In this document: piece after piece, positions 24,559 to 33,018 of the stretch
How positions within the stretch are numbered: position 1 is the stretch's first letter
How the letters are laid out: each line of letters opens with the position of its first letter
Assembly (NCBI GenBank): GCA_937902995.1
Contig: CALEKY010000046.1
Coordinates: forward strand, 83,742 to 147,741
Origin: an uncultured Sinobacteraceae bacterium
Lineage (GTDB): Bacteria > Pseudomonadota > Gammaproteobacteria > Steroidobacterales > Steroidobacteraceae
Direction: 5' to 3'
DNA: 64,000 nucleotides
Notes under the pieces: model-generated
Told to the model about the DNA's origin: nothing
The model's database searches: none
The model's input: only the letters and a program-made list of their open reading frames with translations
Made by a program: the position numbers and the translations under genes

Positions 24559-27268
24559 GCTCGACCTCGGCACGCTCGGACGTTCCCAGCTCGTGCACGC
24601 GACACAGTGTGCTCAGGTGGCACGTGTCGCATGCGTTGCGCAACGGATCCACTGCCGCCTCGCCGGCCACGAATTGTTCTGCGAGGCGCGTCAATGTGAA
24701 GCGCCATTGATCCTGTAGCGACTGCCAATCGAGGGGATCGCCGAGATCGACTTTCACACCTCTGGGCGGGTACGCGTCGACACCCGGCGCGACGTTCGCG
24801 CCGTCGCTCCAGCCGCGATACTCGACCTTACCCGCCGCAAGCACGACGAAAGCCAACGCTCGCAAACGTTCGCCATGCGCGAGTCCGTACAACGGGAGCT
24901 GCGGACTGCGCGGCCGTCCTGGCACACGTTCGAGCCAGTCAGTAGGCCGATGCTTATCGCCGAGCTTGTAATCGATCAGCAGCTCGCCACCCTCGCCTAG
25001 CTCGTCGATGCGATCGGGTCGCAAGGTGATCTCGAGCCCGCCGATCGAGTAACGCTCCGATGTTTCCGCGAACCGCACTTTGAACGGCGGTCGCCGTCGC
25101 TCGAGCGCAAGGAGCGTCATGACTTGCCGCACGGCGCTTTCGATTTCGAGGCTCGCAAGCCGCTCGCGCACCCGCGTATCGGGGCTCAGGATGCGCATCG
25201 CCCAGCGTTGAGCCGCATTGCGCACACGTGTTTCGATCTCCGTCTGCGAAAGCGCGAGAAGCGCTTCCTGCGTCTGGAGCTGCGCCCAGATTTCGCGCAA
25301 GACCTCGTGCAGGATTGCGCCGCGCTGAGCCGGATCGACGCCTATGCTCACGCGCTCGAGCGTCGTGGACTCGAGGCGCAGCTCCGCATAGGCCTTGAAC
25401 GGGCAACGCGACTGTAGCTCGAGAATGGCCGCACCGCCCGACGCGCTCGCTGCCGTCACCGGCGGCGCCCGATCGTCGACGATCACTTCGAGCTCCGGCC
25501 GATTGGCAAACAACAGCTCGCGGAAGGTCGGCGTTCTCTCGCCGCGCGGCTCCGTGCGTGCGAACTGGACCAACAGCGGACTCATCGTGAGCTCCGCATC
25601 TCCCTCGCGCTCCGGCCAGCTCAGAACGACGCGCCGTGCGCTGGCCGTCCAACGCGCAAGCTGCGCGTGGGCAAGACGCAGCAGTCCTTCAGCGCTCGCC
25701 TGCGGTATGCCGGCCGCACGTTGTAGCTCGAGCGGAATCAACGGATCTGGGCTCACCGACGCCGGGAACCGGTCCGCTTGCAGCCCCGTCACCCAGAGCG
25801 CATCGAATTGCATGCCTGCGCTGGTCATCGCATCGATGACGACGACGGAAGCGCTCGTCGTCTCGGGTTCGAACGGCGTTTCTTGGAGCAGATTCTCGAA
25901 GCGCCGTAGCGCCTGCGAAAAGGTCAGACGAGGCGCAATCGGATCCAACGATCCGAGCTCTGCGAGCGCATCCTGAAACTTTTCGAGCACCTGGTGCTCG
26001 ACGCTCGTCAGCGTTCGATCCCCTGGCCAGCCGATCGACGAAAGCAAACCGTAGAACTTCTCGGCCCACTCGCTCGGCATCGCTTGTCGGGGAAGGCCGC
26101 GCAATCTTGCAACCAGTCCCCGTGCGGCAAGCGCCAGCGTGTTACAGCGGCGCAGCGCCGCCCAGCGTTCGAGCGCAACCCAGCTCCATTGATCGCGTTG
26201 GCCCTCGCGAAGCGCTTGATCTGCGAGCGCTCGCTCGCTGCGCTCCGCGGGCGCGCCGACGATGAAAGGCGAACGCAAGATGCGACCGACGAGCGCGCTA
26301 TCGCCTTCGCCCGTTGCAAGTCGAAGCACGAGAAGCGCCGCATCGACGAGCGGATAGGATGCGAGCGCAGGCGGCGCTGCCACGACGACAGGAATGTCGG
26401 AATCGGGTGCATGCGTATGTCGGCGTCCCGGGGCGAACACATCTTCGAAGATTCGTTGCACCTCGTCCCGGCGCGATTGCAGATCGCCGACGATGACGCC
26501 GACGCTCGTCGCGCCGTTCTCGAGTTGTGAGCGTGCCCACTGCGCCGCCTGCTCGATTTCGGCCGCAGCGTCGGGTGCGGCCAATACTTCGACCGATGCC
26601 CCTGCCGTCGTCGTGTCCTCGGCATCCACGACGCGTCCACTCGCTCGCCACCGGTCCGCTAGCCGCTGAACTGCCGGCACGAGCATGTCGAAACCAGCGA
26701 ACACGACGCGCTCTTCGGGAACGAATTGCGCATCGAACGCCCAATGCGCGAGCTTGGCATCGTCGATCATGCCGAGCACTTCGCATCGCCGTTCGAATGC
26801 GCGACACCACTCGAGCAACGCACGCGATTCCTCGGTGTCGACGCGCTCCAGTCGTTCGAGCGGAATCAAATAGTCGTGCAGGAGTTGCCAGCTGCGGGCC
26901 GCAAGCCGCGCTGCATTCGACGGCATGAGGAGCGCACTGCCCGCGTGGCTCCTCGCGACGATCTCATCCCACAGAACACGTGCCTGAGTCGCCGTGAGCA
27001 GGCCCTCGAACTTGCGCTGCTGAACGGCGCGCGCCACGAGCCGCTGTTGACGCAACCAGGTCGACCACGGGAGGACCTGCGGTGTGCGCCACACGGTGAG
27101 CCCACGTGCCTGCGCGTGCTGCGCAAAGCCGAGACGGATCGCGTGCGCCAGCCGCCGACTGGCCGTCAGCGCGACGACGCCTTGTTCGAGAAGGGAGTAC
27201 AGGTGCACGCGAAGAACATAGCAAACGCGGGCGTCACGCGCCCGCGTGCCGACGATCGGGCCGATCAC
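24551..27268 (-). CDS. AddB-like nuclease, probable DNA repair protein
   Basis: About 905 residues, the partner of the AddA-like gene. The N-terminus is an inactivated helicase-like region (LTASRRLAHAIRLGF in place of a true P-loop). The C-terminal PD-(D/E)XK nuclease has LRPDRIDELGEGGELLIDYKLGD and SPQLPLYGLAH. A cysteine in QSRCPFKAYAELRL and a CX2CX5C group near the end (CDTCHLSTLC) match the four-cysteine iron-sulfur staple of AddB nucleases. The upstream GTG at 27268 is used; a GTG at 27205, giving VHLYSLLEQ, fits the family start better and is unresolved. Confidence 0.85.
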   Translation of the reverse strand: MIGPIVGTRARDARVCYVLRVHLYSLLEQGVVALTASRRLAHAIRLGFAQHAQARGLTVWRTPQVLPWSTWLRQQRLVARAVQQRKFEGLLTATQARVLWDEIVARSHAGSALLMPSNAARLAARSWQLLHDYLIPLERLERVDTEESRALLEWCRAFERRCEVLGMIDDAKLAHWAFDAQFVPEERVVFAGFDMLVPAVQRLADRWRASGRVVDAEDTTTAGASVEVLAAPDAAAEIEQAAQWARSQLENGATSVGVIVGDLQSRRDEVQRIFEDVFAPGRRHTHAPDSDIPVVVAAPPALASYPLVDAALLVLRLATGEGDSALVGRILRSPFIVGAPAERSERALADQALREGQRDQWSWVALERWAALRRCNTLALAARGLVARLRGLPRQAMPSEWAEKFYGLLSSIGWPGDRTLTSVEHQVLEKFQDALAELGSLDPIAPRLTFSQALRRFENLLQETPFEPETTSASVVVIDAMTSAGMQFDALWVTGLQADRFPASVSPDPLIPLELQRAAGIPQASAEGLLRLAHAQLARWTASARRVVLSWPEREGDAELTMSPLLVQFARTEPRGERTPTFRELLFANRPELEVIVDDRAPPVTAASASGGAAILELQSRCPFKAYAELRLESTTLERVSIGVDPAQRGAILHEVLREIWAQLQTQEALLALSQTEIETRVRNAAQRWAMRILSPDTRVRERLASLEIESAVRQVMTLLALERRRPPFKVRFAETSERYSIGGLEITLRPDRIDELGEGGELLIDYKLGDKHRPTDWLERVPGRPRSPQLPLYGLAHGERLRALAFVVLAAGKVEYRGWSDGANVAPGVDAYPPRGVKVDLGDPLDWQSLQDQWRFTLTRLAEQFVAGEAAVDPLRNACDTCHLSTLCRVHELGTSERAEVEHD

Positions 27269-27293
27269 GACCCGGTCTCGGCTTCACTGATTG

Positions 27294-28571
27294 CTACTTG
27301 CTCGATGAGCCAGCGACAACCTTGAGCTCAGGTCCCGGCCGCGACACCGGCTGTGCACCGGCCGCGTAGCTGTCGAGGAGCTCCTCGATCCGTCGGAACA
27401 CGTCCTCGATGACTTCGGCTGTCGGCAGGTTCGTGATGCGGAAATGGGTCTTGTACGGAGCATTGAAGCTCGTACCCGGCGCGACCAGCACGTGCTTGTG
27501 CTCGAGCAGATCCATCGCGAACTGTTGGTCCGAAAACTCAGGCAGCACGCCGTCGCGAATGCCGATGAATGCATAGATCGCACCGCGCGGCGCCTGCACT
27601 TCGAGGTACTTGCTGCGCGCCACGCCGTCCAGGATCGCCTGGCGCGATTGATAGAGCCGTCCACCCGGACGCGTCAGCTCATAGATGCTCTGATACCCCC
27701 CGAGCGCCGTCTGCACGGCCCATTGACCGGGAACATTGCTGCACAAGCGCAACGAGGAGAGCTTGTCGAGCGCGTGCAGATACTCGCGGGCCGGTTCCAC
27801 ATCGCCGGAAAACGACACCCAGCCGACGCGATAGCCGCAAGCGCGATAGACCTTCGATAGCCCAGACAGCGTGGCACAGAGCGTCCCTTGCACGAGGGTG
27901 GCCATCGGCACGAATTCCGCACCGTCGTACAGGATCTGGTCGTAGATTTCGTCGCTGAACACGACGAGTTGATGGCGCTCGGCAACGCGCGCAATGGCCT
28001 CGAGCGTCTTACGCGAGTAGACCGCGCCCGTCGGGTTGTTCGGATTGATGACGACGATGGCCCGAGTGCGCGAAGTAATGAGCGACTCGATTTCATCGGG
28101 ATCCGGCTCGAACCCGTTTTCGGCACGACACGGATAGTGGACGGCACGGCCGCGGTTCAAATTCACGGCAGCCGTCCACAACGGATAGTCCGGGCTCGGC
28201 ACGAGCACTTCATCGTCCGTCGAAAGCAGCGCTCGCAACGTAAGATCGATGAGCTCGCTGACGCCGTTGCCCATGTAGACCTCTTCGGCCGTCACGCCGC
28301 GAACGCCGCGGCTCTGCTGCTGCATGACGACCGCTTCGCGAGCCGGGAAAATGCCCTTTTGGTGACAGTAGGCTTCGCTCGACCGCAGGTTCTCGATCAT
28401 TGCCAGCCGCATCGTCTCGGGCGTACGAAAACCGAACAGTCCCGGATTACCGATGTTGAGCTGCACGATGTCGTAGCCCATCCGCTCCATTTCATGGGCT
28501 CGCCGCGCCAGATCCCCGCGGATTTCGTATCTGACGTTCGCAAGGCTGGCACTTGGGCGGATGGTACGCAT
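27294..28571 (-). CDS. alaA: alanine-type aminotransferase (AlaA-like)
   Basis: A fold-type I PLP aminotransferase of 425 residues. It shows NIGNPGLFGF at the N-terminus, NPNNPTGAVYS, the PLP-aspartate region FSDEIYDQILYDG, the lysine in SGLSKVYRACGYRVGW, and FRITNLP for the substrate-binding arginine. This pattern matches the glutamate-pyruvate aminotransferase AlaA (YfbQ) group. The C-terminal 15 residues are an unconserved tail. It stands alone between heptad repeats upstream and the addB gene downstream. Confidence 0.85.
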   Translation of the reverse strand: MRTIRPSASLANVRYEIRGDLARRAHEMERMGYDIVQLNIGNPGLFGFRTPETMRLAMIENLRSSEAYCHQKGIFPAREAVVMQQQSRGVRGVTAEEVYMGNGVSELIDLTLRALLSTDDEVLVPSPDYPLWTAAVNLNRGRAVHYPCRAENGFEPDPDEIESLITSRTRAIVVINPNNPTGAVYSRKTLEAIARVAERHQLVVFSDEIYDQILYDGAEFVPMATLVQGTLCATLSGLSKVYRACGYRVGWVSFSGDVEPAREYLHALDKLSSLRLCSNVPGQWAVQTALGGYQSIYELTRPGGRLYQSRQAILDGVARSKYLEVQAPRGAIYAFIGIRDGVLPEFSDQQFAMDLLEHKHVLVAPGTSFNAPYKTHFRITNLPTAEVIEDVFRRIEELLDSYAAGAQPVSRPGPELKVVAGSSSK

Positions 28572-28574
28572 AGC

Positions 28575-28602
28575 AGGGCTCTGGGCTCTGGACTCTAGGC
28601 CA
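28575..28602. repeat. heptad tandem repeat, TGGGCTC type
   Basis: Units AGGGCTC, TGGGCTC, TGGACTC and TAGGCCA occupy the 30 bases just before the alaA start. The inverted copy lies at 28691-28718. Confidence 0.75.
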
Positions 28603-28690
28603 AGAAGACTAGCAGAGAACGATACTGCCTCGCCTGCACAGATTGCGGGCTAGCACGACGTCACAGTCTTGAAGGCGAACAACCAATATG

Positions 28691-28718
28691 TCCAGAGCCC
28701 AGTGCCCAGCGCCCTTCA
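28691..28718. repeat. heptad tandem repeat, inverted partner of 28575-28602
   Basis: Units TCCAGAG, CCCAGTG, CCCAGCG and CCCTTCA are the reverse complement type of the array at 28575. The last unit contains the stop codon of the maleate-isomerase-like gene (28716-28718). Confidence 0.75.
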
Positions 28719-29462
28719 ATGCTCCAACAGCAGCGACCCAAACCCCTCGATCTTGTCCTCGATCCCGAGGCTCCGGAGCGCGTACCAGTACGTGCAGGTG
28801 TTGACGGCGAGGACGGGTTTGCCGAGCCAACACTCCGCTTCGGCGGCGATCTTTGCGAACGCGAGGTTTGTGCCGACTTGCAGGATGAGCTCGACGCTCG
28901 GGTCGTCGACTTCGCGGACCGCACGACGCAAGCGCTCGGGCGGCTCATGCGCCATCAACAGCGGACTGTTGCACTTGAGGCCGAGCAAATTCACGACTTC
29001 GAAGCCGCTGTCGGTGAACGAGCGGCGAACCTGAGCATCGCCCGCAGGCATGTACGGCGTGATCAGCGCGATACGCCGAATTCCGCCGTAACGCTGGATC
29101 GCCGCAAGACATGCTTGCGTGCCGAGAATCACTTTGACGTTGGCTCGCGATTCGAGATGGACCTGCAGCGCATTCGCATCGAGCACGCCCTCCCAGAACG
29201 TCTCGGCGGTCATAGCCATCAGGATCGCGGCTGGGGAGCAGGCCAGAATGCCGTCGATCGCCGATTCGATCGAACCGCGCACCGTGCTCATCATTTTCGC
29301 GAACTCGTCTTCGCTCTCGACGGGCGTGTCCGGAATCACTACGCGCATCATTTGATTCGTCACGCCGCGCGGACGCATGGCGTCGAGCTCGGGCTGCACG
29401 ACCGTGTTGCTGGCAGGGGCAATCACCGCCAGCTTGAGTCGAGGGGCAAGTGCATCGGGCAT
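28716..29462 (-). CDS. maleate isomerase / Asp-Glu racemase superfamily protein without evident catalytic cysteines
   Basis: 248 residues of the maleate cis-trans isomerase, arylmalonate decarboxylase and Asp/Glu racemase fold. APASNTVVQPELDAM at the N-terminus is the substrate-binding PxSNT motif. The later segment PYMPAGDAQVRRSFTDSGFEVV is typical. Maleate isomerases use one cysteine after each central strand; here the corresponding places read ILMAMTAETFW and LILQVGTNLAF, with no cysteine. The activity may therefore be non-racemase, or the alignment by eye may be off. The function is not assigned. Confidence 0.7.
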   Translation of the reverse strand: MPDALAPRLKLAVIAPASNTVVQPELDAMRPRGVTNQMMRVVIPDTPVESEDEFAKMMSTVRGSIESAIDGILACSPAAILMAMTAETFWEGVLDANALQVHLESRANVKVILGTQACLAAIQRYGGIRRIALITPYMPAGDAQVRRSFTDSGFEVVNLLGLKCNSPLLMAHEPPERLRRAVREVDDPSVELILQVGTNLAFAKIAAEAECWLGKPVLAVNTCTYWYALRSLGIEDKIEGFGSLLLEH

Positions 29463-29798
29463 GAAGCGTTCACCATGAACGGGAGATCCACGAGCGGAAG
29501 TCTAGCTGCCTTGACGAGTCCCACACCTTGAGCCCCGGCGCAAATTGCCAGAATTTCCGACAGTGTGCGGCGGTGCGATTCCGCGGATTCCGCAGAGTAA
29601 GACCCCTGAGCACTGCATCCGCGACTTGCCGTCAGGAACCTCATTTTCGGGTTTGACTCTCATTCGTCCTTACAGTAGCGTGCCCCGCCGCTGCCCGGCG
29701 GGCGGCAATCCCAATGTATCGGCGTTCCCGGCTCGATTCGCTCGATTCTGCCGAGCGTGCGTCGGCGTCCCGACAGTCAATTCCGAATGGAGCATGGC
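29463..29798. other. gene-free divergent intergenic region before etfB
   Basis: This 336-base gap separates the minus-strand maleate-isomerase-like gene from etfB. It holds a 9-base direct tandem repeat (29577-29594, GATTCCGCG then GATTCCGCA), a GC-rich inverted repeat near 29690-29710 and a lone TTGACT at about 29654. No convincing -10 box is placed correctly, and no gene is seen. Confidence 0.4.
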
Positions 29799-30548
29799 GT
29801 GAGCAAGATTTTGGTTGGCCTCAAGCGAGTCGTGGACTACAACGTCCGCGTTCGCGTCAAGCCCGACGGCACGGGTATCGTGACCGAAGGCGTCAAGATG
29901 AGCATCAACCCCTTCGACGAAATCGCGCTCGAAGAGGCGTTGCGCATCAAGGAAAAAGGTGGCGCGACGGAAGTCATCGTCGCCAGCATCGGACCGGCAG
30001 ACACCCAGCAGCAGCTGCGCACCGGCTTGGCCATGGGTGCCGACCGCGCGATCCTGGTGCAGAGCGACACACCGCTCGAGCCGCTCGCGGCTGCGAAAGT
30101 CTTCCTCAAGCTCATCGAGAAGGAATCGCCGAACATCGTGCTGCTCGGCAAGCAAGGCATCGACGACGACAACAATCAGACCGGCCAGATGCTTGCGGCT
30201 CTGTGGAATCGTCCGCAAGCGACCTTCGCATCGAAGGTCGAGCTCGATGGCGGCAAGGCCAAAGTCACGCGCGAAGTCGACGCCGGCCTCGAAACCATCG
30301 AGATCGATTTGCCGGCCGTGATCACGAGCGACCTGCGCCTCAATGAGCCGCGCTACGTGAAGCTGCCCGACATCATGAAGGCGAAGAAGAAGCCGCTCGA
30401 GACGATCGAGCTGGCTTCGCTCGGTGTCGACGCTACGCCGCAATTCAAAGTTCAGAAATACGAGCCGCCTGCCGCTCGGTCGAAGGGCATCATGGTCAAG
30501 GATGTCGCCGAGCTCGCAGCCGTCCTGAAGCAGAAGGGGTTGGTGTAA
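29799..30548 (+). CDS. etfB: electron transfer flavoprotein subunit beta
   Basis: 249 residues from GTG 29799, with GGAG 7 bases upstream; ATG 29787 has no ribosome binding site. It shows KILVGLKRVVDYNVRVR at the N-terminus, INPFDEIALEEALRIKEKG, and the AMP-binding and recognition-loop region ANLS-like LNEPRYVKLPDIMKAKKKP. With EtfA it passes electrons from acyl-CoA dehydrogenases to ETF-ubiquinone oxidoreductase. This suits a genome region rich in acyl-CoA enzymes. Confidence 0.96.
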   Translation: MSKILVGLKRVVDYNVRVRVKPDGTGIVTEGVKMSINPFDEIALEEALRIKEKGGATEVIVASIGPADTQQQLRTGLAMGADRAILVQSDTPLEPLAAAKVFLKLIEKESPNIVLLGKQGIDDDNNQTGQMLAALWNRPQATFASKVELDGGKAKVTREVDAGLETIEIDLPAVITSDLRLNEPRYVKLPDIMKAKKKPLETIELASLGVDATPQFKVQKYEPPAARSKGIMVKDVAELAAVLKQKGLV

Positions 30549-31489
30549 TGGCCAAGATTCTCATCGTTGCCGAACATTCCGGCGGCAAGCTCAATGCATC
30601 GACCGCCAAGTCCGTCACCTGCGCGAGCAAGATCGAAGGCGCCGAGATCGACGTGGTCGTACTCGCAGCGTCGGCTGGCGAAGTGGCTGCTCAAGCGGCT
30701 GCACTGCAGGGCGTCAAGCGCGTACTGACGGTGGAAAATCCTGCGAATGCGGAACCGCTGGCCGCCGTGCTGGCACCGCAGATCGCCGCGCTGGCCGCCG
30801 ACTACACGCATGTGTTCGCACCTTCCACGACGTTCGGCAAGGATCTGCTTCCGCGCGTCGCTGCCCTCCTCGGCGTCGGTCAATTGAGCGACATCATGGC
30901 CGTCGAGTCGCCCTATCGCTTCCGTCGGCCGATCTACGCGGGCAACGCGATCATCACGGTCGAAGCGCCACAGGATAAGAAGGTCGTGGCAACCGTCCGC
31001 ACTGCTTCGTTCGAAGCGGCCCCGCAAGGCGGCAATGCGTCGATCGAAGCCGCTAACGTCTCGGTCGAGTTGCCGACGCATACCCGGTTCGTCGAGCGCT
31101 CCGCAGCGACGAGCGGGCGTCCGGATTTGCAGACTGCAGCGCGTGTCGTCTCCGGCGGCCGCGCCGTCGGCAGCGCAGAGAACTTCAAGATCATTTACAG
31201 CCTCGCGGACAAGCTGGGTGCCGCGGTCGGCGCTTCGCGCGCAGCCGTGGATGCCGGCTACGCACCGAACGATCTGCAGGTCGGCCAGACCGGCAAGATC
31301 ATCGCACCGGAGTTGTACATCGCCTGCGGTATCTCGGGCGCAATCCAGCACCTCACGGGCATCAAGGACGCCCGGACGATCGTTGCCATCAACAAGGATC
31401 CCGAGGCACCGATCTTCGAAGTGGCCGACATCGGTTTGGTCGGCGACATCTTCCAGGTGCTGCCGGAGCTCGAGAAGCAGCTGGGCTAG
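30548..31489 (+). CDS. etfA: electron transfer flavoprotein subunit alpha
   Basis: 313 residues starting at ATG 30548, which overlaps the etfB stop as TAATG. The FAD-binding C-terminal domain has VGASRAAVDAGYAPNDLQVGQ, TGKIIAPELYIACGISGAIQH and INKDPEAPIFEVADIGLVGD. The length is typical. The downstream gap carries inverted heptad repeats around a bidirectional terminator. Confidence 0.97.
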   Translation: MAKILIVAEHSGGKLNASTAKSVTCASKIEGAEIDVVVLAASAGEVAAQAAALQGVKRVLTVENPANAEPLAAVLAPQIAALAADYTHVFAPSTTFGKDLLPRVAALLGVGQLSDIMAVESPYRFRRPIYAGNAIITVEAPQDKKVVATVRTASFEAAPQGGNASIEAANVSVELPTHTRFVERSAATSGRPDLQTAARVVSGGRAVGSAENFKIIYSLADKLGAAVGASRAAVDAGYAPNDLQVGQTGKIIAPELYIACGISGAIQHLTGIKDARTIVAINKDPEAPIFEVADIGLVGDIFQVLPELEKQLG

Positions 31490-31499
31490 CAGCCCAGTT

Positions 31500-31553
31500 G
31501 CAGACTGTAGACCGTAGGCTGCAGGCTGTAGACTGAAGGCTGAAGACTGAAGG
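31500..31553. repeat. heptad tandem repeat, GGCTGTA/GACTGAA type
   Basis: Seven clear units at a 7-base step follow the etfA stop: CAGACTG, TAGACCG, TAGGCTG, CAGGCTG, TAGACTG, AAGGCTG and AAGACTG, then a partial unit. Opposite-strand units of the same type appear at 31584-31604. Confidence 0.85.
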
Positions 31554-31554
31554 A

Positions 31555-31582
31555 AAGAAGGGGCGCGAACGCGCCCCTTCTT
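31555..31582. terminator. bidirectional terminator between etfA and the peroxiredoxin gene
   Basis: A perfect 12-bp stem (31555-31566 with 31571-31582) closes a GAAC tetraloop. The A/T base pairs at its foot supply short U runs in both directions, suiting the convergent genes on either side. Confidence 0.85.
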
Positions 31583-31583
31583 G

Positions 31584-31632
31584 CTACAGCCTCCAGCCTA
31601 AAGGCCAGCGCCCGTTCTTGGGCAGCTACAGC
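31584..31632. repeat. heptad repeat, inverted partner of 31500-31553
   Basis: CTACAGC, CTCCAGC and CTAAAGG are opposite-strand versions of the GGCTGTA unit. In the same 7-base register, CTACAGC recurs at 31626-31632 and includes the peroxiredoxin stop codon. The intervening bases form a separate hairpin (CGTTCTTGG at 31613 with CCAAGAACG at 31636). Confidence 0.65.
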
Positions 31633-32108
31633 TGGCCAAGAACGTACTCCGCGCTCGATACCTTGAACTCGCCCTTCGCCTCGACGTTCAACTGCTTGAC
31701 GACGCCATCCTCGATGATCGCGGCGAACCGTTGACCGCGAATGCCCATGCCGAAGCCAGTGGCGTCGAACTCGAGACCGAGCGCTTTCGTGTACTCGGCA
31801 TTGCCGTCGGCGATCATCGTCACCTTGCCGTCGGCGGCTTGAGATTTACCCCACGCCTTCATGACGAACGGGTCGTTGACAGCGATACAGGCGACCGTGT
31901 CGACGCCCTTGGCGCGCAAGTCGTTCGCGCGCTCGACGAAACCCGGCAGATGCTTTGCGTCGCACGTCGGAGTGAATGCCCCTGGGACGGAGAACAAGAC
32001 GACCTTCTTGCCCTTGAAGAATTCCTCCGCGCTGACCTTCTGCGGACCGTCCTCGGTCACGATCGTGAGCGTACCGGAAGGCATCTTGTCGCCGACTTTG
32101 ATCGTCAT
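31626..32108 (-). CDS. peroxiredoxin, Prx5/AhpC-TSA type
   Basis: 160 residues from ATG 32108 with GGAGGAG upstream. The peroxidatic cysteine is in VPGAFTPTCDAKHLPGF near residue 50; a second cysteine in VDTVACIAVNDPFVM matches the position seen in Prx5 proteins of plants and bacteria. It reduces hydrogen peroxide and alkyl peroxides, usually with glutathione and glutaredoxin or with thioredoxin; no fused glutaredoxin is present. It is encoded alone, convergent to etfA. Confidence 0.93.
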   Translation of the reverse strand: MTIKVGDKMPSGTLTIVTEDGPQKVSAEEFFKGKKVVLFSVPGAFTPTCDAKHLPGFVERANDLRAKGVDTVACIAVNDPFVMKAWGKSQAADGKVTMIADGNAEYTKALGLEFDATGFGMGIRGQRFAAIIEDGVVKQLNVEAKGEFKVSSAEYVLGQL

Positions 32109-32213
32109 AGCTGGTTCTCCTCCACTGCGAGCGATGAGCACGAACAGCGAATCGTAATTCTAGGCATCTGCGCCGAACGCGCGACACCGAACGAACGCGT
32201 ACGAAAAACAAAC

Positions 32214-32246
32214 GCGGCGGACGTTCCGTACGGGAACATCCGCCGC
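32214..32246 (-). terminator. terminator of the gntR-type gene
   Basis: A 14-position stem with a single C-A mismatch (32214-32227 with 32233-32246) closes a 5-base loop. Read on the minus strand, a T-rich GTTTGTTTTTC follows. It lies 14 bases after the regulator's stop codon. Confidence 0.88.
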
Positions 32247-32259
32247 GCCGAGGTCGCCG

Positions 32260-32895
32260 TCAAAGGAATCGCAAAACGCCGCGCGCCCCGAGAATGTGCG
32301 AGCGCATCAGCGCAGCGCTCCAATCTCCATCGCGCGCCTCCAGTGCGCGCACGATTTCGAGGTGCTCGGAAGCGCTGCGTACCAGGTCTTCGTCTCTGTA
32401 GTTCTCGAACGTTCGCATCATGAGCGGTGCTTCGATGAGCGAGGCCAGAGCGGTCACCAATCTCGAGCTGCCGGCAAGTTCATGAATGCGGCGATGGAAC
32501 TGACTATTGAGCTCGCCGATGCGATTCAGATAGCCGGGCGATTTGGCGACCGTTTCGTGATACTGATCTTCGGCAATCTGCCGCAGCTCGGCGATTCCCG
32601 CGTCGCTCATCCGCCTTGCTGCACGCGCGGCACCATACGACTCCAGTAGCGCACGCAGCTCGAACAGGTCGTCACGATCCTCGCGCGTCCACTCCGTCAC
32701 GACTGCGCCCTGGTGAGGGATGAACTCGAGCAAGCCTTCGGCGTGCAGCCTGCGCAATGCCTCCCGTACAGGCGTCCTGCTCACCCCGGCCGCTGCCGCG
32801 ACCTCCTGCTCCGTGATGCGCGATGCGGCGGGATACACGCCGCGAATGATTCGTTCGCGAACAGTTTGGTATGCCTTGTCAACTGCCTTGGCCAT
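32260..32895 (-). CDS. GntR-family regulator, FCD subfamily
   Basis: 211 residues: a winged-helix DNA-binding domain (about 1-70; ITEQEVAAAAGVSRTPVREALRRLHAEGL is the recognition part) and an all-helical FCD ligand domain. The metal-binding histidines are likely in SQFHRRIHEL and, later, ASEHLEIV. Such proteins usually sense small carboxylates. A GTATAC palindrome 52 bases upstream is a candidate operator. The gene follows the HMG-CoA lyase gene on the same strand by 123 bases, so control of that gene or of leucine degradation is possible but unproven. Confidence 0.85.
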   Translation of the reverse strand: MAKAVDKAYQTVRERIIRGVYPAASRITEQEVAAAAGVSRTPVREALRRLHAEGLLEFIPHQGAVVTEWTREDRDDLFELRALLESYGAARAARRMSDAGIAELRQIAEDQYHETVAKSPGYLNRIGELNSQFHRRIHELAGSSRLVTALASLIEAPLMMRTFENYRDEDLVRSASEHLEIVRALEARDGDWSAALMRSHILGARGVLRFL

Positions 32896-32944
32896 AGCGA
32901 ACCCTTCGGAATTTTGTAGAGGGCCGAAGCCCCGAGGGCCGCAA

Positions 32945-32954
32945 GTGTATACGC
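32945..32954 (-). promoter_or_regulatory. candidate operator of the FCD-GntR regulator
   Basis: GTGTATACGC has a perfect GTATAC centre, resembling the TTGTATACAA-type sites bound by several FCD regulators. It lies in the regulator's own upstream region. This is a motif match by eye only. Confidence 0.35.
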
Positions 32955-33018
32955 GCAGGGCGACTGTGGGACAGCTCTGACAGCGGCCGGATTGTCCGAC
33001 AAACCTGCAAGAAGTCGT

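Noticed and set aside
29654..29677. etfBA promoter from TTGACT and TACAGT
   Set aside because: The two hexamers are only 12 bases apart, too close for a sigma-70 promoter. The real promoter could not be located by eye.
31500..31553. CRISPR array
   Set aside because: Units are 7 bases, degenerate and contiguous, with no unique spacers and no cas genes nearby.
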